Part shown: piece by piece, positions 26,416-35,497 of the stretch
Layout: every line of letters starts with the position of its first letter
Position numbering within the stretch: position 1 is the stretch's first letter
Source: Sphingobacterium sp. PCS056
Lineage (GTDB): Bacteria > Bacteroidota > Bacteroidia > Sphingobacteriales > Sphingobacteriaceae
Direction: 5' to 3'
Length of the DNA stretch: 64,000 bases
Assembly: GCF_023273895.1 (NCBI RefSeq)
Contig: NZ_CP096883.1
Coordinates: 4,402,001-4,466,000 of the forward strand
Notes under the pieces: model-generated
Told to the model about the DNA's origin: nothing
The model's database searches: none
Seen by the model: only the letters and a program-made list of their open reading frames with translations
Translations under genes and position numbers: made by a program

Positions 26416-27159
26416 ATGAAATTACTTGAAGGAAAAACTGCTCTAATCACTGGAGCCTCAAAAGGAATAGGAAGAAAAATTGCTGAAGTATTTGTACAAC
26501 ACGGTGCAAAAGTGGCATTCACATATTTATCATCTGTGGAAAAAGGTCAAGCTTTAGAGCAAGAACTTCAAGCTTTTGGAACTACTGTAAAAGGTTACCG
26601 CTCAGATGCATCAAAATTTGATGAAGCTGAAAAATTAATCAGTGACATTGTTGCCGATTTTGGTACTATTGATATTGTTGTCAACAATGCCGGTATTACA
26701 AAAGACGGGTTGTTAATGCGTATGACTGAAGAAAACTGGGATGATGTGATCAATGTAAATTTAAAATCTGTCTTCAATGTTACTAAAGCAGCATCCAAAA
26801 TCATGATGAAAAACCGTAAAGGTTCTTTTATTAATATGAGCTCTGTAGTAGGAGTTCAAGGAAATGCAGGTCAAGCAAATTATGCTGCTTCCAAAGCTGG
26901 TATTATCGGCTTTTCAAAATCAGTTGCTAAAGAGTTAGGATCACGCAACATCAGATCCAACGTGGTGGCACCAGGATTTATCCGTACCGAAATGACGGAA
27001 GTATTAGATCCTAAAGTAGTCGCAGGATGGGAAGCTGGTATACCACTGAAACGTGCTGGAGAAGCGGAAGATGTCGCAAATGTATGTTTGTTTCTTGCAT
27101 CCGATCTATCTGCATACGTAACAGGACAAGTATTACCAGTAGATGGCGGTATGTTATAA
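26416..27159 (+). CDS. fabG: 3-oxoacyl-[acyl-carrier-protein] reductase
   Basis: A 247-residue short-chain dehydrogenase that reduces 3-oxoacyl-ACP with NADPH in fatty acid synthesis. Cofactor motif TGASKGIGRKIAEVF, structural NNAG (VVNNAGITKDGLLMRM), catalytic Ser in INMSSVVG, YAASK with Tyr and Lys, and C-terminal VTGQVLPVDGGML. The Gly-Asn-Ala-Gly-Gln stretch before YAASK is typical of FabG itself. It is monocistronic with a strong terminator, and the LuxE-like acyl-activating gene follows on the same strand from its own promoter. Confidence 0.95.
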   Translation: MKLLEGKTALITGASKGIGRKIAEVFVQHGAKVAFTYLSSVEKGQALEQELQAFGTTVKGYRSDASKFDEAEKLISDIVADFGTIDIVVNNAGITKDGLLMRMTEENWDDVINVNLKSVFNVTKAASKIMMKNRKGSFINMSSVVGVQGNAGQANYAASKAGIIGFSKSVAKELGSRNIRSNVVAPGFIRTEMTEVLDPKVVAGWEAGIPLKRAGEAEDVANVCLFLASDLSAYVTGQVLPVDGGML

Positions 27160-27180
27160 TCACATATATATCAAAACATA

Positions 27181-27218
27181 AAAAAGGTTCTTAGGCTTTC
27201 AAGCTAAGAACCTTTTTT
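27181..27218 (+). terminator. Intrinsic terminator after fabG
   Basis: AAAAAGGTTCTTAG (27181-27194) pairs with CTAAGAACCTTTTT (27204-27217) around a short loop, and the 3' arm runs into T residues. Confidence 0.93.
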
Positions 27219-27362
27219 ATGCGCTAAATTTTTATTGAAAGCCTCATTGCCACTATCCAATACAGATATTAACAGCGTAGAAATTATTCATATTCCTACA
27301 AACATAAGTCAAAAGCAAAAAAAATGAACGGGTACATGGATTGGCCTGTCATGCATTTAGGA

Positions 27363-27392
27363 TTGTAAATAAAACAAATTTATCTAAGTTTG
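27363..27392 (+). promoter_or_regulatory. Consensus Bacteroidota promoter of the LuxE-like gene
   Basis: TTG (27363-27365), 19 bases, then a perfect TAAGTTTG box (27385-27392). The start codon is 18 bases further on. Confidence 0.75.
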
Positions 27393-27410
27393 TACTGAAA
27401 TTTATAGCGT

Positions 27411-28388
27411 ATGAACTGGGACCGAGTATTTACTATTCAAAATCAAACAGAATTTAATAAAATCTGCTTAGACACTTTTCATTTTCAAATGGAACATGTC
27501 CGTATTTACAAAAAATATGTGCAGTACCTCAATATAAAAATAAATACGATCGATCATTACACTAAAATCCCATTTCTGCCAATCGAGCTTTTTAAAACTC
27601 AGGAAATTATTGCCGACGATCTACAGCCTGAGATTATATTTACAAGTTCAGGCACCACAGGAATGACTACCAGTAAGCATCTTGTTGCTGATAAAAAAGT
27701 TTATGAGCAAAGTTTCAGAACTGCTTTTGAACAGTTTTATGGCAAAATGGAAAATATAGCCATTTTAGCTCTTCTACCCTCCTATTTAGAGCGCACTGGA
27801 TCTTCATTAATCTATATGATTAATGATTTAATGCAGCATAGCCAACAGCCAGAAAGTAACTATTTTTTATATAATCACGAAGAATTATACCAAACACTCT
27901 TACAATTAAAAACAAAAGGGACGAAGACATTACTTTTCGGAGTAACATTTGCCTTACTAGATTTCATAGAAAAATACGAATTATCATTTCCAGAGCTGAT
28001 CATTATGGAGACGGGAGGCATGAAAGGCAAACGTAAAGAAATGGTTCGAGAAGAAATTCATGATTTACTTTGTAAAAGCTTTCAGGTCTCTGGCATACAT
28101 TCTGAATATGGAATGACAGAATTATTGTCTCAAGGATATTCCTATGGAAATGGCATATTCAAGCATCCCAATTGGATGAAGATTTTAATTCGAGAAACAA
28201 ATGATCCACTAACACTTGCTACAAACAAAAAAACAGGAGCGATCAATGTTATTGATTTAGCAAATCGATATTCTTGCTCATTCATCGCAACCCAAGACCT
28301 CGGAAAAATTTACGATGATGGGTCTTTTGAAGTATTAGGTCGATTTGATCAAAGCGACATCCGTGGATGTAATTTACTGGTGCAATAA
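27411..28388 (+). CDS. LuxE-like acyl-protein synthetase / acyltransferase
   Basis: A 325-residue member of the LuxE branch of adenylate-forming enzymes, which activate a fatty acid with ATP and hold it as a thioester before reduction. The P-loop is FTSSGTTGMTTSKH (77-90); later motifs are METGGMKGKRKEMVREE and GIHSEYGMTELLSQGY. Cys320 in the C-terminal DIRGCNLLVQ corresponds to the acyl-accepting Cys near the LuxE C-terminus. No luciferase genes are in the window, but a LuxC-like acyl-CoA reductase is 10 kb away. Bacteroidota homologues probably make a fatty aldehyde or activated acyl group for another pathway; this is inference. Confidence 0.88.
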   Translation: MNWDRVFTIQNQTEFNKICLDTFHFQMEHVRIYKKYVQYLNIKINTIDHYTKIPFLPIELFKTQEIIADDLQPEIIFTSSGTTGMTTSKHLVADKKVYEQSFRTAFEQFYGKMENIAILALLPSYLERTGSSLIYMINDLMQHSQQPESNYFLYNHEELYQTLLQLKTKGTKTLLFGVTFALLDFIEKYELSFPELIIMETGGMKGKRKEMVREEIHDLLCKSFQVSGIHSEYGMTELLSQGYSYGNGIFKHPNWMKILIRETNDPLTLATNKKTGAINVIDLANRYSCSFIATQDLGKIYDDGSFEVLGRFDQSDIRGCNLLVQ

Positions 28389-28527
28389 TAAAGAGCAATT
28401 TCAAATCAGCATATAGCATTTTCAACAATTGATTGATTTAGATCTACGATCTACAACAAGTAATTTAAACATCAGATCATTATAATGCCGAGTATTAATA
28501 AAAAAAGCTTTTCTTACGAAATCAATA

Positions 28528-28559
28528 AAAAAGACCAGATTTAACATTCTGGTCTTTTT
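28528..28559. terminator. Bidirectional terminator between the LuxE-like gene and ypfJ
   Basis: AAAAAGACCAGA (28528-28539) and TCTGGTCTTTTT (28548-28559) form a symmetric hairpin with A and T tracts on both sides, between convergent genes. Confidence 0.9.
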
Positions 28560-28566
28560 CATATCG

Positions 28567-29433
28567 TTATTTCAAACTTGGATCTTCGAAAGTATTTCCA
28601 CTAGTCATATCACCAGAATCGTATCCTTTCTTAAACCAGGCACGTCGCTGTGCTGAAGTTCCATGTGTGAAAGAATCGGGCACAGCATAACCTTGAGCCT
28701 GAGTTTGTAATCGATCATCACCAACAGCTTCCGCAGCGGCCATACCGTCCAAGATATCATTGTAATCAATCTGTATATCAGATAGTTTATTAACATGGTG
28801 CGCCCATACTCCAGCATAAAAATCAGCCTGCAACTCGGTCATCACCGATAATTTATTATTTTCAACTTCACTCAATTTACCGCGCATATTATTGGTCTTA
28901 GGGAGTAAACCAACTAATTGTTGAATATGATGACCAACTTCATGTGCGATAACATAGGCTAGAGCAAACTCACCTTTAGCACCAAATTTTGTTTTCAATT
29001 CTTGATTGAAAGTTAAATCTAAATAGATCCTATGATCGCCCGGGCAATAAAATGGTCCATAAGATGCTTTTCCTACACCGCATCCATCAGTTTCCGTACC
29101 TCCATCATAAACCACCAAACTGGTTGCTTCATAATTTTTACCCAACTGCTCCTTAAAAAGTGTCGTCCAAACAGTCTCTGTACTCGCTAAAACAGTTCTT
29201 GAAAAATCAGTTAATTTTGCTTCCTCTTCACTAATTTCTCTTGGCTGTCCAGTTTGCTCTGTACCAGTCATATTTTGCGCCTGTTGTAATAATTGCGCTG
29301 GATCTCCCCCCATCAAAAATCCAATAATCAATACAATTATTCCACCTACGCCCCCTAAAGTCAGTTTTTGACCACCAGACATTCCCCTTCTATCCTCAAA
29401 GTTGTCGCTCTTTCTACCACCTTGCCATTTCAT
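28567..29433 (-). CDS. ypfJ: YpfJ-type neutral zinc metallopeptidase
   Basis: A 288-residue membrane-anchored protein of the putative neutral zinc metallopeptidase family (YpfJ/KPN_02809). N-terminus MKWQGGRKSDNFEDRRG with the family's conserved WxGxRxSxNxEDRRG pattern, one transmembrane helix at about 26-42, and an extracytoplasmic catalytic domain with H164-E-V-G-H168 plus H169. TELQADFYAGVWAHH carries the downstream metal ligand, and a C-terminal FTHGTSAQRRAWFKKGYDSG follows. Physiological substrate unknown. Monocistronic and convergent with the LuxE-like gene. Confidence 0.93.
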   Translation of the reverse strand: MKWQGGRKSDNFEDRRGMSGGQKLTLGGVGGIIVLIIGFLMGGDPAQLLQQAQNMTGTEQTGQPREISEEEAKLTDFSRTVLASTETVWTTLFKEQLGKNYEATSLVVYDGGTETDGCGVGKASYGPFYCPGDHRIYLDLTFNQELKTKFGAKGEFALAYVIAHEVGHHIQQLVGLLPKTNNMRGKLSEVENNKLSVMTELQADFYAGVWAHHVNKLSDIQIDYNDILDGMAAAEAVGDDRLQTQAQGYAVPDSFTHGTSAQRRAWFKKGYDSGDMTSGNTFEDPSLK

Positions 29434-29585
29434 GTTTATTCAGTTTTAGTTTAATTTCAGTTAATATTAAATAAGATACAAATTATATCGTTTACTGCAT
29501 TGCAAATTATATTCCAAATTATCAATCCTTTATTTTTTGAGTTGTTATATCTGCTATTTTTAGATATACAATTATAAATATTCAC

Positions 29586-29593
29586 TATGTTTG
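29586..29593 (+). promoter_or_regulatory. -7 box of the PhnA-like gene
   Basis: TATGTTTG fits TAnnTTTG exactly. The ATG is 33 bases downstream. No clear TTG at -33. Confidence 0.45.
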
Positions 29594-29626
29594 CAACTTA
29601 TCATTTGCAACTTATCCAAAAATTAG

Positions 29627-30208
29627 ATGAATTTAGAAAATCAACTATTCGAAAGAGCGGAAAATAAATGTGAATTGAGTCAAGCAACTGAAGATTTAGT
29701 CTTATACACACTACCTCCCGATTTACAAGCCAATGCCGACAATACCATCGTTTTATGCCAAAAATGTGCCGATCAATTAAATAAGACGACACAATTAGAT
29801 GCCGAATACTGGAAATTCTTACCCGATAACATGTGGTCAGAAGTACCTGCTGTACAAGTAGCTGCTTGGCGTATGTTGAATCGCTTAAAAAATGAAGGTT
29901 GGGCCTCAGAAGCGTTAGATATATTATATCTGGATGATGACACCCTAGAATGGGCGAAACAAACAGGAGATCACGAAAATGATGGCTATGTAGAATTTCA
30001 CCTAGATAGTATCGGACAACAATTGTTTGATGGTGATTCAGTAGTACTCACCAAAACATTAGATGTAAAAGGATCTTCAATCCGTGCAACTTTAGGTACC
30101 GTTGTTAAAAATATCCGACTTGTTTTCGATAATACAGAACAAATTGAAGGAAAGATTGATGGTCAGACCATCGTGATTTTGACAAAATATTTAAGAAAGC
30201 AGAATTAG
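29627..30208 (+). CDS. PhnA/YjdM-like domain protein
   Basis: A 193-residue soluble protein. The N-terminal half is zinc-ribbon-like (ERAENKCELSQATEDL, later TIVLCQKCADQL) with three visible Cys. The C-terminal region is a small SH3-like beta domain with GDSVVLTKTLDVKGSSIRAT, GTVVKNIRLV and DGQTIVILTKYLRK, which is the conserved PhnA core. PhnA was named from the E. coli phn region but is not required for phosphonate use in general, so function is open. Monocistronic, with a strong shared terminator. Confidence 0.88.
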   Translation: MNLENQLFERAENKCELSQATEDLVLYTLPPDLQANADNTIVLCQKCADQLNKTTQLDAEYWKFLPDNMWSEVPAVQVAAWRMLNRLKNEGWASEALDILYLDDDTLEWAKQTGDHENDGYVEFHLDSIGQQLFDGDSVVLTKTLDVKGSSIRATLGTVVKNIRLVFDNTEQIEGKIDGQTIVILTKYLRKQN

Positions 30209-30212
30209 AATA

Positions 30213-30254
30213 AAAAAAGATCCCCGACATTTTGCTGTATCGGGGATCTTTTTT
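30213..30254. terminator. Bidirectional terminator between the PhnA-like and deacetylase genes
   Basis: AAAAAAGATCCCCGA and TCGGGGATCTTTTTT (ending at 30254) pair perfectly around a 12-base loop, with A/T tracts on both sides. Confidence 0.93.
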
Positions 30255-30283
30255 AAATAAAGGATTTTATTAAACAGCCTTTT

Positions 30284-31207
30284 TTATTTCTGTTTAGGAT
30301 AGTCGCGCATATGCGCAAATTCATAATTTGGATGCAATTTCAAACTATCAATCAAATCACTTAACATTTTCTGTGCTTTTCTAGTTTGAAACATATCATC
30401 ATGCATCAATAAAACAACATTATTCTTAGAAAACGACGTACCATTACGCAACCTATTATTAATCTGACGATAAATAAAACTTACAGACTCTACCGGCATA
30501 CCCGATGGTTTACCCTTTTTCCATTCACAATCCCAGCCCATCGATCGGTAGCCATTTTGGTATAGCAAATCTGCAGTGCTCGATCCACTTTGCATATCAA
30601 TACGTTTGCGATCAGCAAAATACCAGATATTACGACCAGGCAACCTGACAATTTTATGTTTTAGATTTAAATCCTTCTCATTTTTATCAAAATCTTCATA
30701 AGCAGACTCGGCATTACTATAAAAATAAGTAAACTTATTATTTGCATGGTTAAAACTATGGTTATAGCAATCAACTAATGGATTATTCATATAACGTTCA
30801 TAATACTTATGCAAGCCTTTGCTCATTCGATCATGCTTTCCAATAAGAAATACATTTATTTTTATATTTTTTGCTGTTGCTATCGAATCAATAAATTGAC
30901 TGCCATTCAAAGGACCATCGTCAAACGTCAGATAAATATAACGCGGCGATACAGAGTCCGTTAATAATTTAGCAGTATCCACTTCATGATGTAAAATACT
31001 CTTTTTCTCCTTAGTGGCAATTGAATCTTTTTTCATGTTTTCAACCACCGTATCCTTATCTATATCATCAATTGCTTTAGTACTATCAACAGTACTCACA
31101 GGAGCTGCACCTGTTTTTTTATTTCCATCTTCATTGCATGATTGCAATACAAAAGATGTCACTGATATTAACCCAAGGAACAACCCCAGATTTAATGCTT
31201 TCTTCAT
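30284..31207 (-). CDS. Polysaccharide deacetylase family lipoprotein
   Basis: A 307-residue NodB-homology (CE4) protein, exported and lipid-anchored: signal MKKALNLGLFLGLISVTSFV, then LQSC with Cys24. A charged Asp/Lys-rich linker (about 30-85) precedes the catalytic domain. Motif 1 is YIYLTFDDGPLNGSQF, motif 2 HSFNHAN (metal His), motif 3 RLPGRNIW, and VVLLMHDDM near the end carries the last His. Likely removes acetyl groups from a cell-surface polysaccharide or peptidoglycan. The ATG at 31207 is chosen over 31246 because it begins the signal peptide. Confidence 0.9.
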   Translation of the reverse strand: MKKALNLGLFLGLISVTSFVLQSCNEDGNKKTGAAPVSTVDSTKAIDDIDKDTVVENMKKDSIATKEKKSILHHEVDTAKLLTDSVSPRYIYLTFDDGPLNGSQFIDSIATAKNIKINVFLIGKHDRMSKGLHKYYERYMNNPLVDCYNHSFNHANNKFTYFYSNAESAYEDFDKNEKDLNLKHKIVRLPGRNIWYFADRKRIDMQSGSSTADLLYQNGYRSMGWDCEWKKGKPSGMPVESVSFIYRQINNRLRNGTSFSKNNVVLLMHDDMFQTRKAQKMLSDLIDSLKLHPNYEFAHMRDYPKQK

Positions 31208-31372
31208 GTTATAATTCACCTTTAACCCTACACGTAAACCACTCAAACCAATATTTGAAACGTAGTGGTTTTAACGATGTAAAAGTAAGATTAAATTTAT
31301 CAGTAATCCAATTTTATGAAATCTTTTTTCGTCAAGAATAAAAACATTTTTCATCAGATTAGTCATCCAAAG

Positions 31373-33022
31373 CTAATTTGATTTCACAAAAGCTGCTAGA
31401 CCCTCATTCAAATAATTTAAATAAGTAATAGGATCATAATCAGCACCCTTAGGCTTGACCAAAACCTGACGATTCGACGAGTTCATTAAAACATAAAAAG
31501 GTTGTGAGTTAGATTCAAACTGGCTCGCTTGCAAATAACTCCATTTACTTCCTATCGTTTTTAATAATTTACCCGCACTCGTTTTTTGTTGATCTTCCAC
31601 AGCTAATTCTGTACGATCGTCCACATAAAGTTGGATAATAATGACATTATTCGTCAAAAAAGAAAGAACTTGTGGATCTGTCCAGACATTAGCCTCCATT
31701 TTACGACAATTGACGCAAGCATGCCCAGTAAAGTCAAGCATCACCATTTTCTTTTGAGCTTTAGCATATTCCATCCCCTCTTCATAATCAAAGAACACAT
31801 TTAATCCAAGCGGAGCATGAAATAGATCTGCATACTTGCGATTAGACACATCTGCTACCTGTCGAGTCGTACCTCCAGATGCTTGATTCAAGTCAAAATC
31901 CTGTGTACTCTGTGGCGGTAAGAATGCAGAAATGGATTTCAATGGTGCACCCCACAATCCAGGAATCATATAAACTGTAAATGATAAAACGATGATTGCG
32001 AAAAAAGTACGTAAAACAGATAAATAAGGCAAGTTGCTATCATGAGAAAATTTGATTTTCCCAAGTAAATAAAAGCCCATCAAACCAAATATAACAATCC
32101 ACAATGACAAGAAAACTTCACGGTCGAACCAATTCCAGTGGTATGCCAAATCAACATTAGAAAGGAATTTAAGCGCAAAAGCTAATTCTAAGAATCCCAA
32201 TACGACTTTCACACTATTCAACCAACCACCAGATTTTGGCATCGCCTTCATAGCACTTGGAAATAAGGCAAATAATGCGAATGGTATAGCCAAAGCTAGC
32301 GAAAAACCAAACATCCCTACAGCAGGACCTAAAAGTGCACCACTCGTAGCAGCCTGCACCAACAAAGTACCTATAATGGGTCCAGTACAAGAAAATGACA
32401 CCAAAGCCAAGGTAGCAGCCATAAAAAATATACCTGCCCACCCTCCTTCATCAGATTTTGCATCCATTTTATTCACCCAAGAACTTGGAAGACTAATTTC
32501 AAACGCTCCTAAAAAAGAAGCTCCAAAAGCGATCAGCATCAAAAAGAAAAAGAAATTAAAAATACCATTCGTTGACAAAGCATTGAGCGCATCAGAACCA
32601 AAGATCATCGTCACTGCCAAGCCAAGAACCACATAAATTACAATAATAGAAATCCCATAAAATAAAGCCCGGATAAAAGACTTTGAGCGATTTTGACTGC
32701 CTTTGGTAAAAAAGCTGACCGTAAGCGGTAACATTGGAAATATACAAGGCATAAGTAATGCAGCAAATCCACCAATAAATCCTGCTAAAAATATACCAAA
32801 AAGAGAATCACCACCTTTAGTCCCCGAATTTGAGATTATGGCCTCACTCTTGCGAACAACCGGTGTCGTATCAGAGACTACAGTATCCGTCTGAGCTTCA
32901 CTAACACTTCCATCCACAAATTCCAATTCATCCATTTTCAATAAAGTATCAGTTTCTTGAGCTTGGGCAAAAATAGGACAGAAGGCTATTAACAGCAATA
33001 ATTTTACGATTAAACTTTTCAT
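31373..33022 (-). CDS. dsbD: Thiol:disulfide interchange protein DsbD
   Basis: A 549-residue inner-membrane protein that carries electrons from cytoplasmic thioredoxin to periplasmic thiols. In order: signal peptide (AQAQ), a short linker to about residue 75, an eight-helix DsbD/CcdA domain (FAALLMPCIFPMLPLTVSFF with the first Cys, SFSCTGPIIGTLL with the second), and a C-terminal thioredoxin-like domain with HACVNCRKMEANVW (Cys pair near 435). The large N-terminal DsbD-alpha domain of the E. coli protein is missing, so the partner to which electrons go must be a separate protein. A 22-bp palindrome lies 54 bases upstream. Confidence 0.92.
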   Translation of the reverse strand: MKSLIVKLLLLIAFCPIFAQAQETDTLLKMDELEFVDGSVSEAQTDTVVSDTTPVVRKSEAIISNSGTKGGDSLFGIFLAGFIGGFAALLMPCIFPMLPLTVSFFTKGSQNRSKSFIRALFYGISIIVIYVVLGLAVTMIFGSDALNALSTNGIFNFFFFLMLIAFGASFLGAFEISLPSSWVNKMDAKSDEGGWAGIFFMAATLALVSFSCTGPIIGTLLVQAATSGALLGPAVGMFGFSLALAIPFALFALFPSAMKAMPKSGGWLNSVKVVLGFLELAFALKFLSNVDLAYHWNWFDREVFLSLWIVIFGLMGFYLLGKIKFSHDSNLPYLSVLRTFFAIIVLSFTVYMIPGLWGAPLKSISAFLPPQSTQDFDLNQASGGTTRQVADVSNRKYADLFHAPLGLNVFFDYEEGMEYAKAQKKMVMLDFTGHACVNCRKMEANVWTDPQVLSFLTNNVIIIQLYVDDRTELAVEDQQKTSAGKLLKTIGSKWSYLQASQFESNSQPFYVLMNSSNRQVLVKPKGADYDPITYLNYLNEGLAAFVKSN

Positions 33023-33075
33023 AAATAATTAAATAATAATGTCGAGCGACAAATTGCAATTGGTTAAACCTGACA

Positions 33076-33097
33076 ACAATGGGAGTACTCCCATTGT
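33076..33097. promoter_or_regulatory. 22-bp perfect palindrome upstream of dsbD
   Basis: ACAATGGGAGT (33076-33086) is followed directly by its exact complement ACTCCCATTGT (33087-33097). It lies 54 bases before dsbD and 59 bases after the end of the cysteine-synthase-like gene. No T tract follows on the minus strand, so an operator is as likely as a terminator. Confidence 0.5.
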
Positions 33098-33155
33098 ATC
33101 AGATTCTACTTAACATAAATATACTGCCCAATATCCCATTAGGCTGAAACAAACA

Positions 33156-34232
33156 CTATACAGGTTCAGTATTGAAAAGAGACTTTGTCAATCTACTAAT
33201 CGGTTGAAATCCCGTAAAAGAAAGATCTGTAGAGATATACCCATCAATAACGGGTTGCTCTTTAACTAGATCAGTACTTAAATATTTTTTATTATCATCA
33301 CAAAGTAAGGTCACCACAACGGCATCATTCCCTAGTTTTTGTTTCAGTTTAATGGCACCTATCACATTAGCTCCTGAAGAAATCCCTACTGCTAACCCCA
33401 ATTCCTTCGCTAATTTTTGAGCCATAATAATAGAATCTCCGTCCGAAGCAGCAATCACCTCATCAAGCTCATCCAATTTTACAATAGCAGGAATAAATTC
33501 ATCTGAAATCCCTTGAATACGATGCGAACCAACTTTGTGTCCAGTTGACAAGGTCGGACTCTCTGCAGGCTCAAGAGGATGAATCTTGACGTGAGGATTA
33601 AGACTACGAAGATGGCGTCCTACCCCCATTACCGTCCCACCTGTACCTACACCAGCTACAAATGCATCTGCAACAAGACCCTTTGAGGCAAGTTGAAGAC
33701 CAATCTCTCGACCAGTAGTAAATTCATGCGCTTCGGCATTAAATTGATTTTCAAATTGCCTAGGCAAGAATACACCGCCCTTTTTAGCTAATTCCTCACT
33801 CAACTGGATACTACCCAAAAAACCACCTTCTTCTTTACTTACCAATTGAATATCTGCACCCATACTTTTAATAATATCGATACGCTCTTTACTCAACCAA
33901 TTGGGCATGATGATCTTTACCTGGTGTCCCAAAGCTTTACCAATAGCAGAAAAAGAAATACCTGTATTGCCACTGGTGGCTTCGATAATCACATCTTTAG
34001 GATCTATTTGGCAATTCATATATGCCTTATACATAATGTATAAAGCCATACGATCTTTAATACTACCAGTTAAATTATAGTTTTCACATTTCACATAAAT
34101 CTTTCCAGCCTTACCTTTATATGTGTATTGCAATTCCAACATTGGTGTATTGCCAACTAAACACCATAAATGTTTAAATCTACTATCGAGTTCTGGAGAT
34201 AAACACTTACTAAACATCAATTCGTTAACCAT
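33156..34232 (-). CDS. PLP-dependent cysteine synthase family protein
   Basis: A 358-residue fold-type II PLP enzyme related to CysK/CysM and cystathionine beta-synthase. Motifs: LVGNTPMLEL, PLP Lys in NLTGSIKDRMA, VIIEATSGNTGIS (Asn loop), phosphate loop VAGVGTGGTVMGVG and VGISSGANVIGAIKL. It is longer than CysK (about 310), with extra N-terminal (1-25) and C-terminal (about 315-358) segments, so its substrate may differ from O-acetylserine. The TTG at 34238 was rejected in favour of the ATG at 34232. It is divergent from an Lrp-type regulator gene 190 bases away, which may control it. Confidence 0.88.
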   Translation of the reverse strand: MVNELMFSKCLSPELDSRFKHLWCLVGNTPMLELQYTYKGKAGKIYVKCENYNLTGSIKDRMALYIMYKAYMNCQIDPKDVIIEATSGNTGISFSAIGKALGHQVKIIMPNWLSKERIDIIKSMGADIQLVSKEEGGFLGSIQLSEELAKKGGVFLPRQFENQFNAEAHEFTTGREIGLQLASKGLVADAFVAGVGTGGTVMGVGRHLRSLNPHVKIHPLEPAESPTLSTGHKVGSHRIQGISDEFIPAIVKLDELDEVIAASDGDSIIMAQKLAKELGLAVGISSGANVIGAIKLKQKLGNDAVVVTLLCDDNKKYLSTDLVKEQPVIDGYISTDLSFTGFQPISRLTKSLFNTEPV

Positions 34233-34422
34233 GATCAATTATTTTTTAATCATAAAGAGGTCATGCATACACACCCTCCATATTATCACCAAAATTGAGT
34301 TAAAACAAAATAATATTCAACACAAATGAATAACATCGATAAATTTTATTGAAAAATTGATATATTTAATAAAAAATACAAAACAGATGTTCATATTTCA
34401 TCAATATCAATAAAAAATACAT

Positions 34423-34881
34423 ATGCACCTCGATGATACAGATATCAAATTATTAAGAATATTACAGCACGATGCAACCCTAAGTAATAAAGAACTCGCA
34501 TTCCGTTTACACAAATCTATTGCTGCAATCTATGAACGTGTTAAAAAATTAAAACAGCAAGGCTATATCAAAAAGACTGTTGCAATTCTTGACCGGCAAA
34601 AAATTAATATGGGTTTGATTTCATTCTCTCAGGTATTCTTAAAAGCACATACCGCGGAAGTTTTGAATGAATTTGAAAAAGAAGTAGCAAAATTTCCAGA
34701 AGTCATGGAATGCTATCAAATGGCGGGGTCATATGATTTTATGCTTCGCATAGCCACTAAAGATATGCAAGCTTATCATGAATTCTTAAGATATAGACTC
34801 GCGGTTCTTCCACATGTCAATACGGTACAAACCTATTTCGTCTTATCTGAAACCAAAAGTGAAACCGCATATCCTATTTAG
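34423..34881 (+). CDS. Lrp/AsnC family transcriptional regulator
   Basis: A 152-residue regulator with an N-terminal AsnC-type helix-turn-helix (LDDTDIKLLRILQHDATLSN, KELAFRLHKSIAAIYERVKK) and a C-terminal RAM ligand-binding domain (EVMECYQMAGSYDFMLRIAT, KDMQAYHEFL, VNTVQTYFVLSE). Typical of feast/famine regulators sensing an amino acid. Divergently transcribed from the cysteine-synthase-like gene, a common arrangement for a regulator and its target, so that enzyme is the best guess for its regulon. Followed by a symmetric terminator. Confidence 0.92.
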   Translation: MHLDDTDIKLLRILQHDATLSNKELAFRLHKSIAAIYERVKKLKQQGYIKKTVAILDRQKINMGLISFSQVFLKAHTAEVLNEFEKEVAKFPEVMECYQMAGSYDFMLRIATKDMQAYHEFLRYRLAVLPHVNTVQTYFVLSETKSETAYPI

Positions 34882-34894
34882 CTCATTGAATAAC

Positions 34895-34925
34895 AAAAAA
34901 GAGGAAATTTTCATTTCCTCTCTTT
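34895..34925. terminator. Bidirectional terminator after the Lrp-type gene
   Basis: AGAGGAAAT (34900-34908) pairs with ATTTCCTCT (34913-34921) around TTTC, with A residues before and a T-rich stretch after. It can serve the convergent gene at 34952 as well. Confidence 0.85.
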
Positions 34926-34951
34926 CTAATAAACACATCAAAAATTAACCT

Positions 34952-35497
34952 TTATCTTCTTCCATGCCCTTCGCCCCTATCTGAGCGGCGATCGTGGTTT
35001 TTTTTATCATTTCTTTTTTCGGATTTTCGATGATCTTGCCAATCTCCTCTATGATCATTGCGGCGTTCCACACGATGATTATCATATCGGGCATTGTGAC
35101 GTGGACGATCGTGGTCACCTCTATAATCCCTTATGCTAACTTGGTTTCTACGATTTGCATAATGTCCATAATCTCTTCTATAACGATCATGATGTCTCCA
35201 AGGATCTCGATCATTAACAACTACTTTATAAGTATTATAAAAATTAAAGTTACGATATCTCGCAGGTAAATTTCTGCTCGTGACCCATCTTCGGCCATGA
35301 TAATGTGTATATCGTCGGTTGATCACATCGTAGTAGACATTAATTTCAGGAATGTAGTAATAACGAACATAATCATAACCTACCGGTCCCCATGAAGGTT
35401 GATTTCCAATGTTAATACTAACATTAACTTGTGCTGCAGCAGGCTTTACAAAAAACAAACCGCCAACTAATATCGTTAAGTAAACTAATTTTTTCAT
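34952..35497 (-). CDS. Exported basic Arg/His-rich protein
   Basis: A 181-residue secreted protein: signal peptide MKKLVYLTILVGGLFFVKPA ending AAAQ, a Tyr-rich domain (GYDYVRYYYIPEINVYYDVI, NRRYTHYHGRRWV) and a strongly basic tail of Arg, His, Asp and Lys from about residue 95 (RYRRDYGHYANRRNQ..., RRSDRGEGHGRR). The Tyr-rich part matches a conserved but unnamed Bacteroidota family. The ATG at 35497 is preceded by GGGAGGAA, one of the few good Shine-Dalgarno sequences in the window, and is preferred over 35530. Function unknown; the His-rich tail could bind metal. Confidence 0.75.
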   Translation of the reverse strand: MKKLVYLTILVGGLFFVKPAAAQVNVSINIGNQPSWGPVGYDYVRYYYIPEINVYYDVINRRYTHYHGRRWVTSRNLPARYRNFNFYNTYKVVVNDRDPWRHHDRYRRDYGHYANRRNQVSIRDYRGDHDRPRHNARYDNHRVERRNDHRGDWQDHRKSEKRNDKKNHDRRSDRGEGHGRR

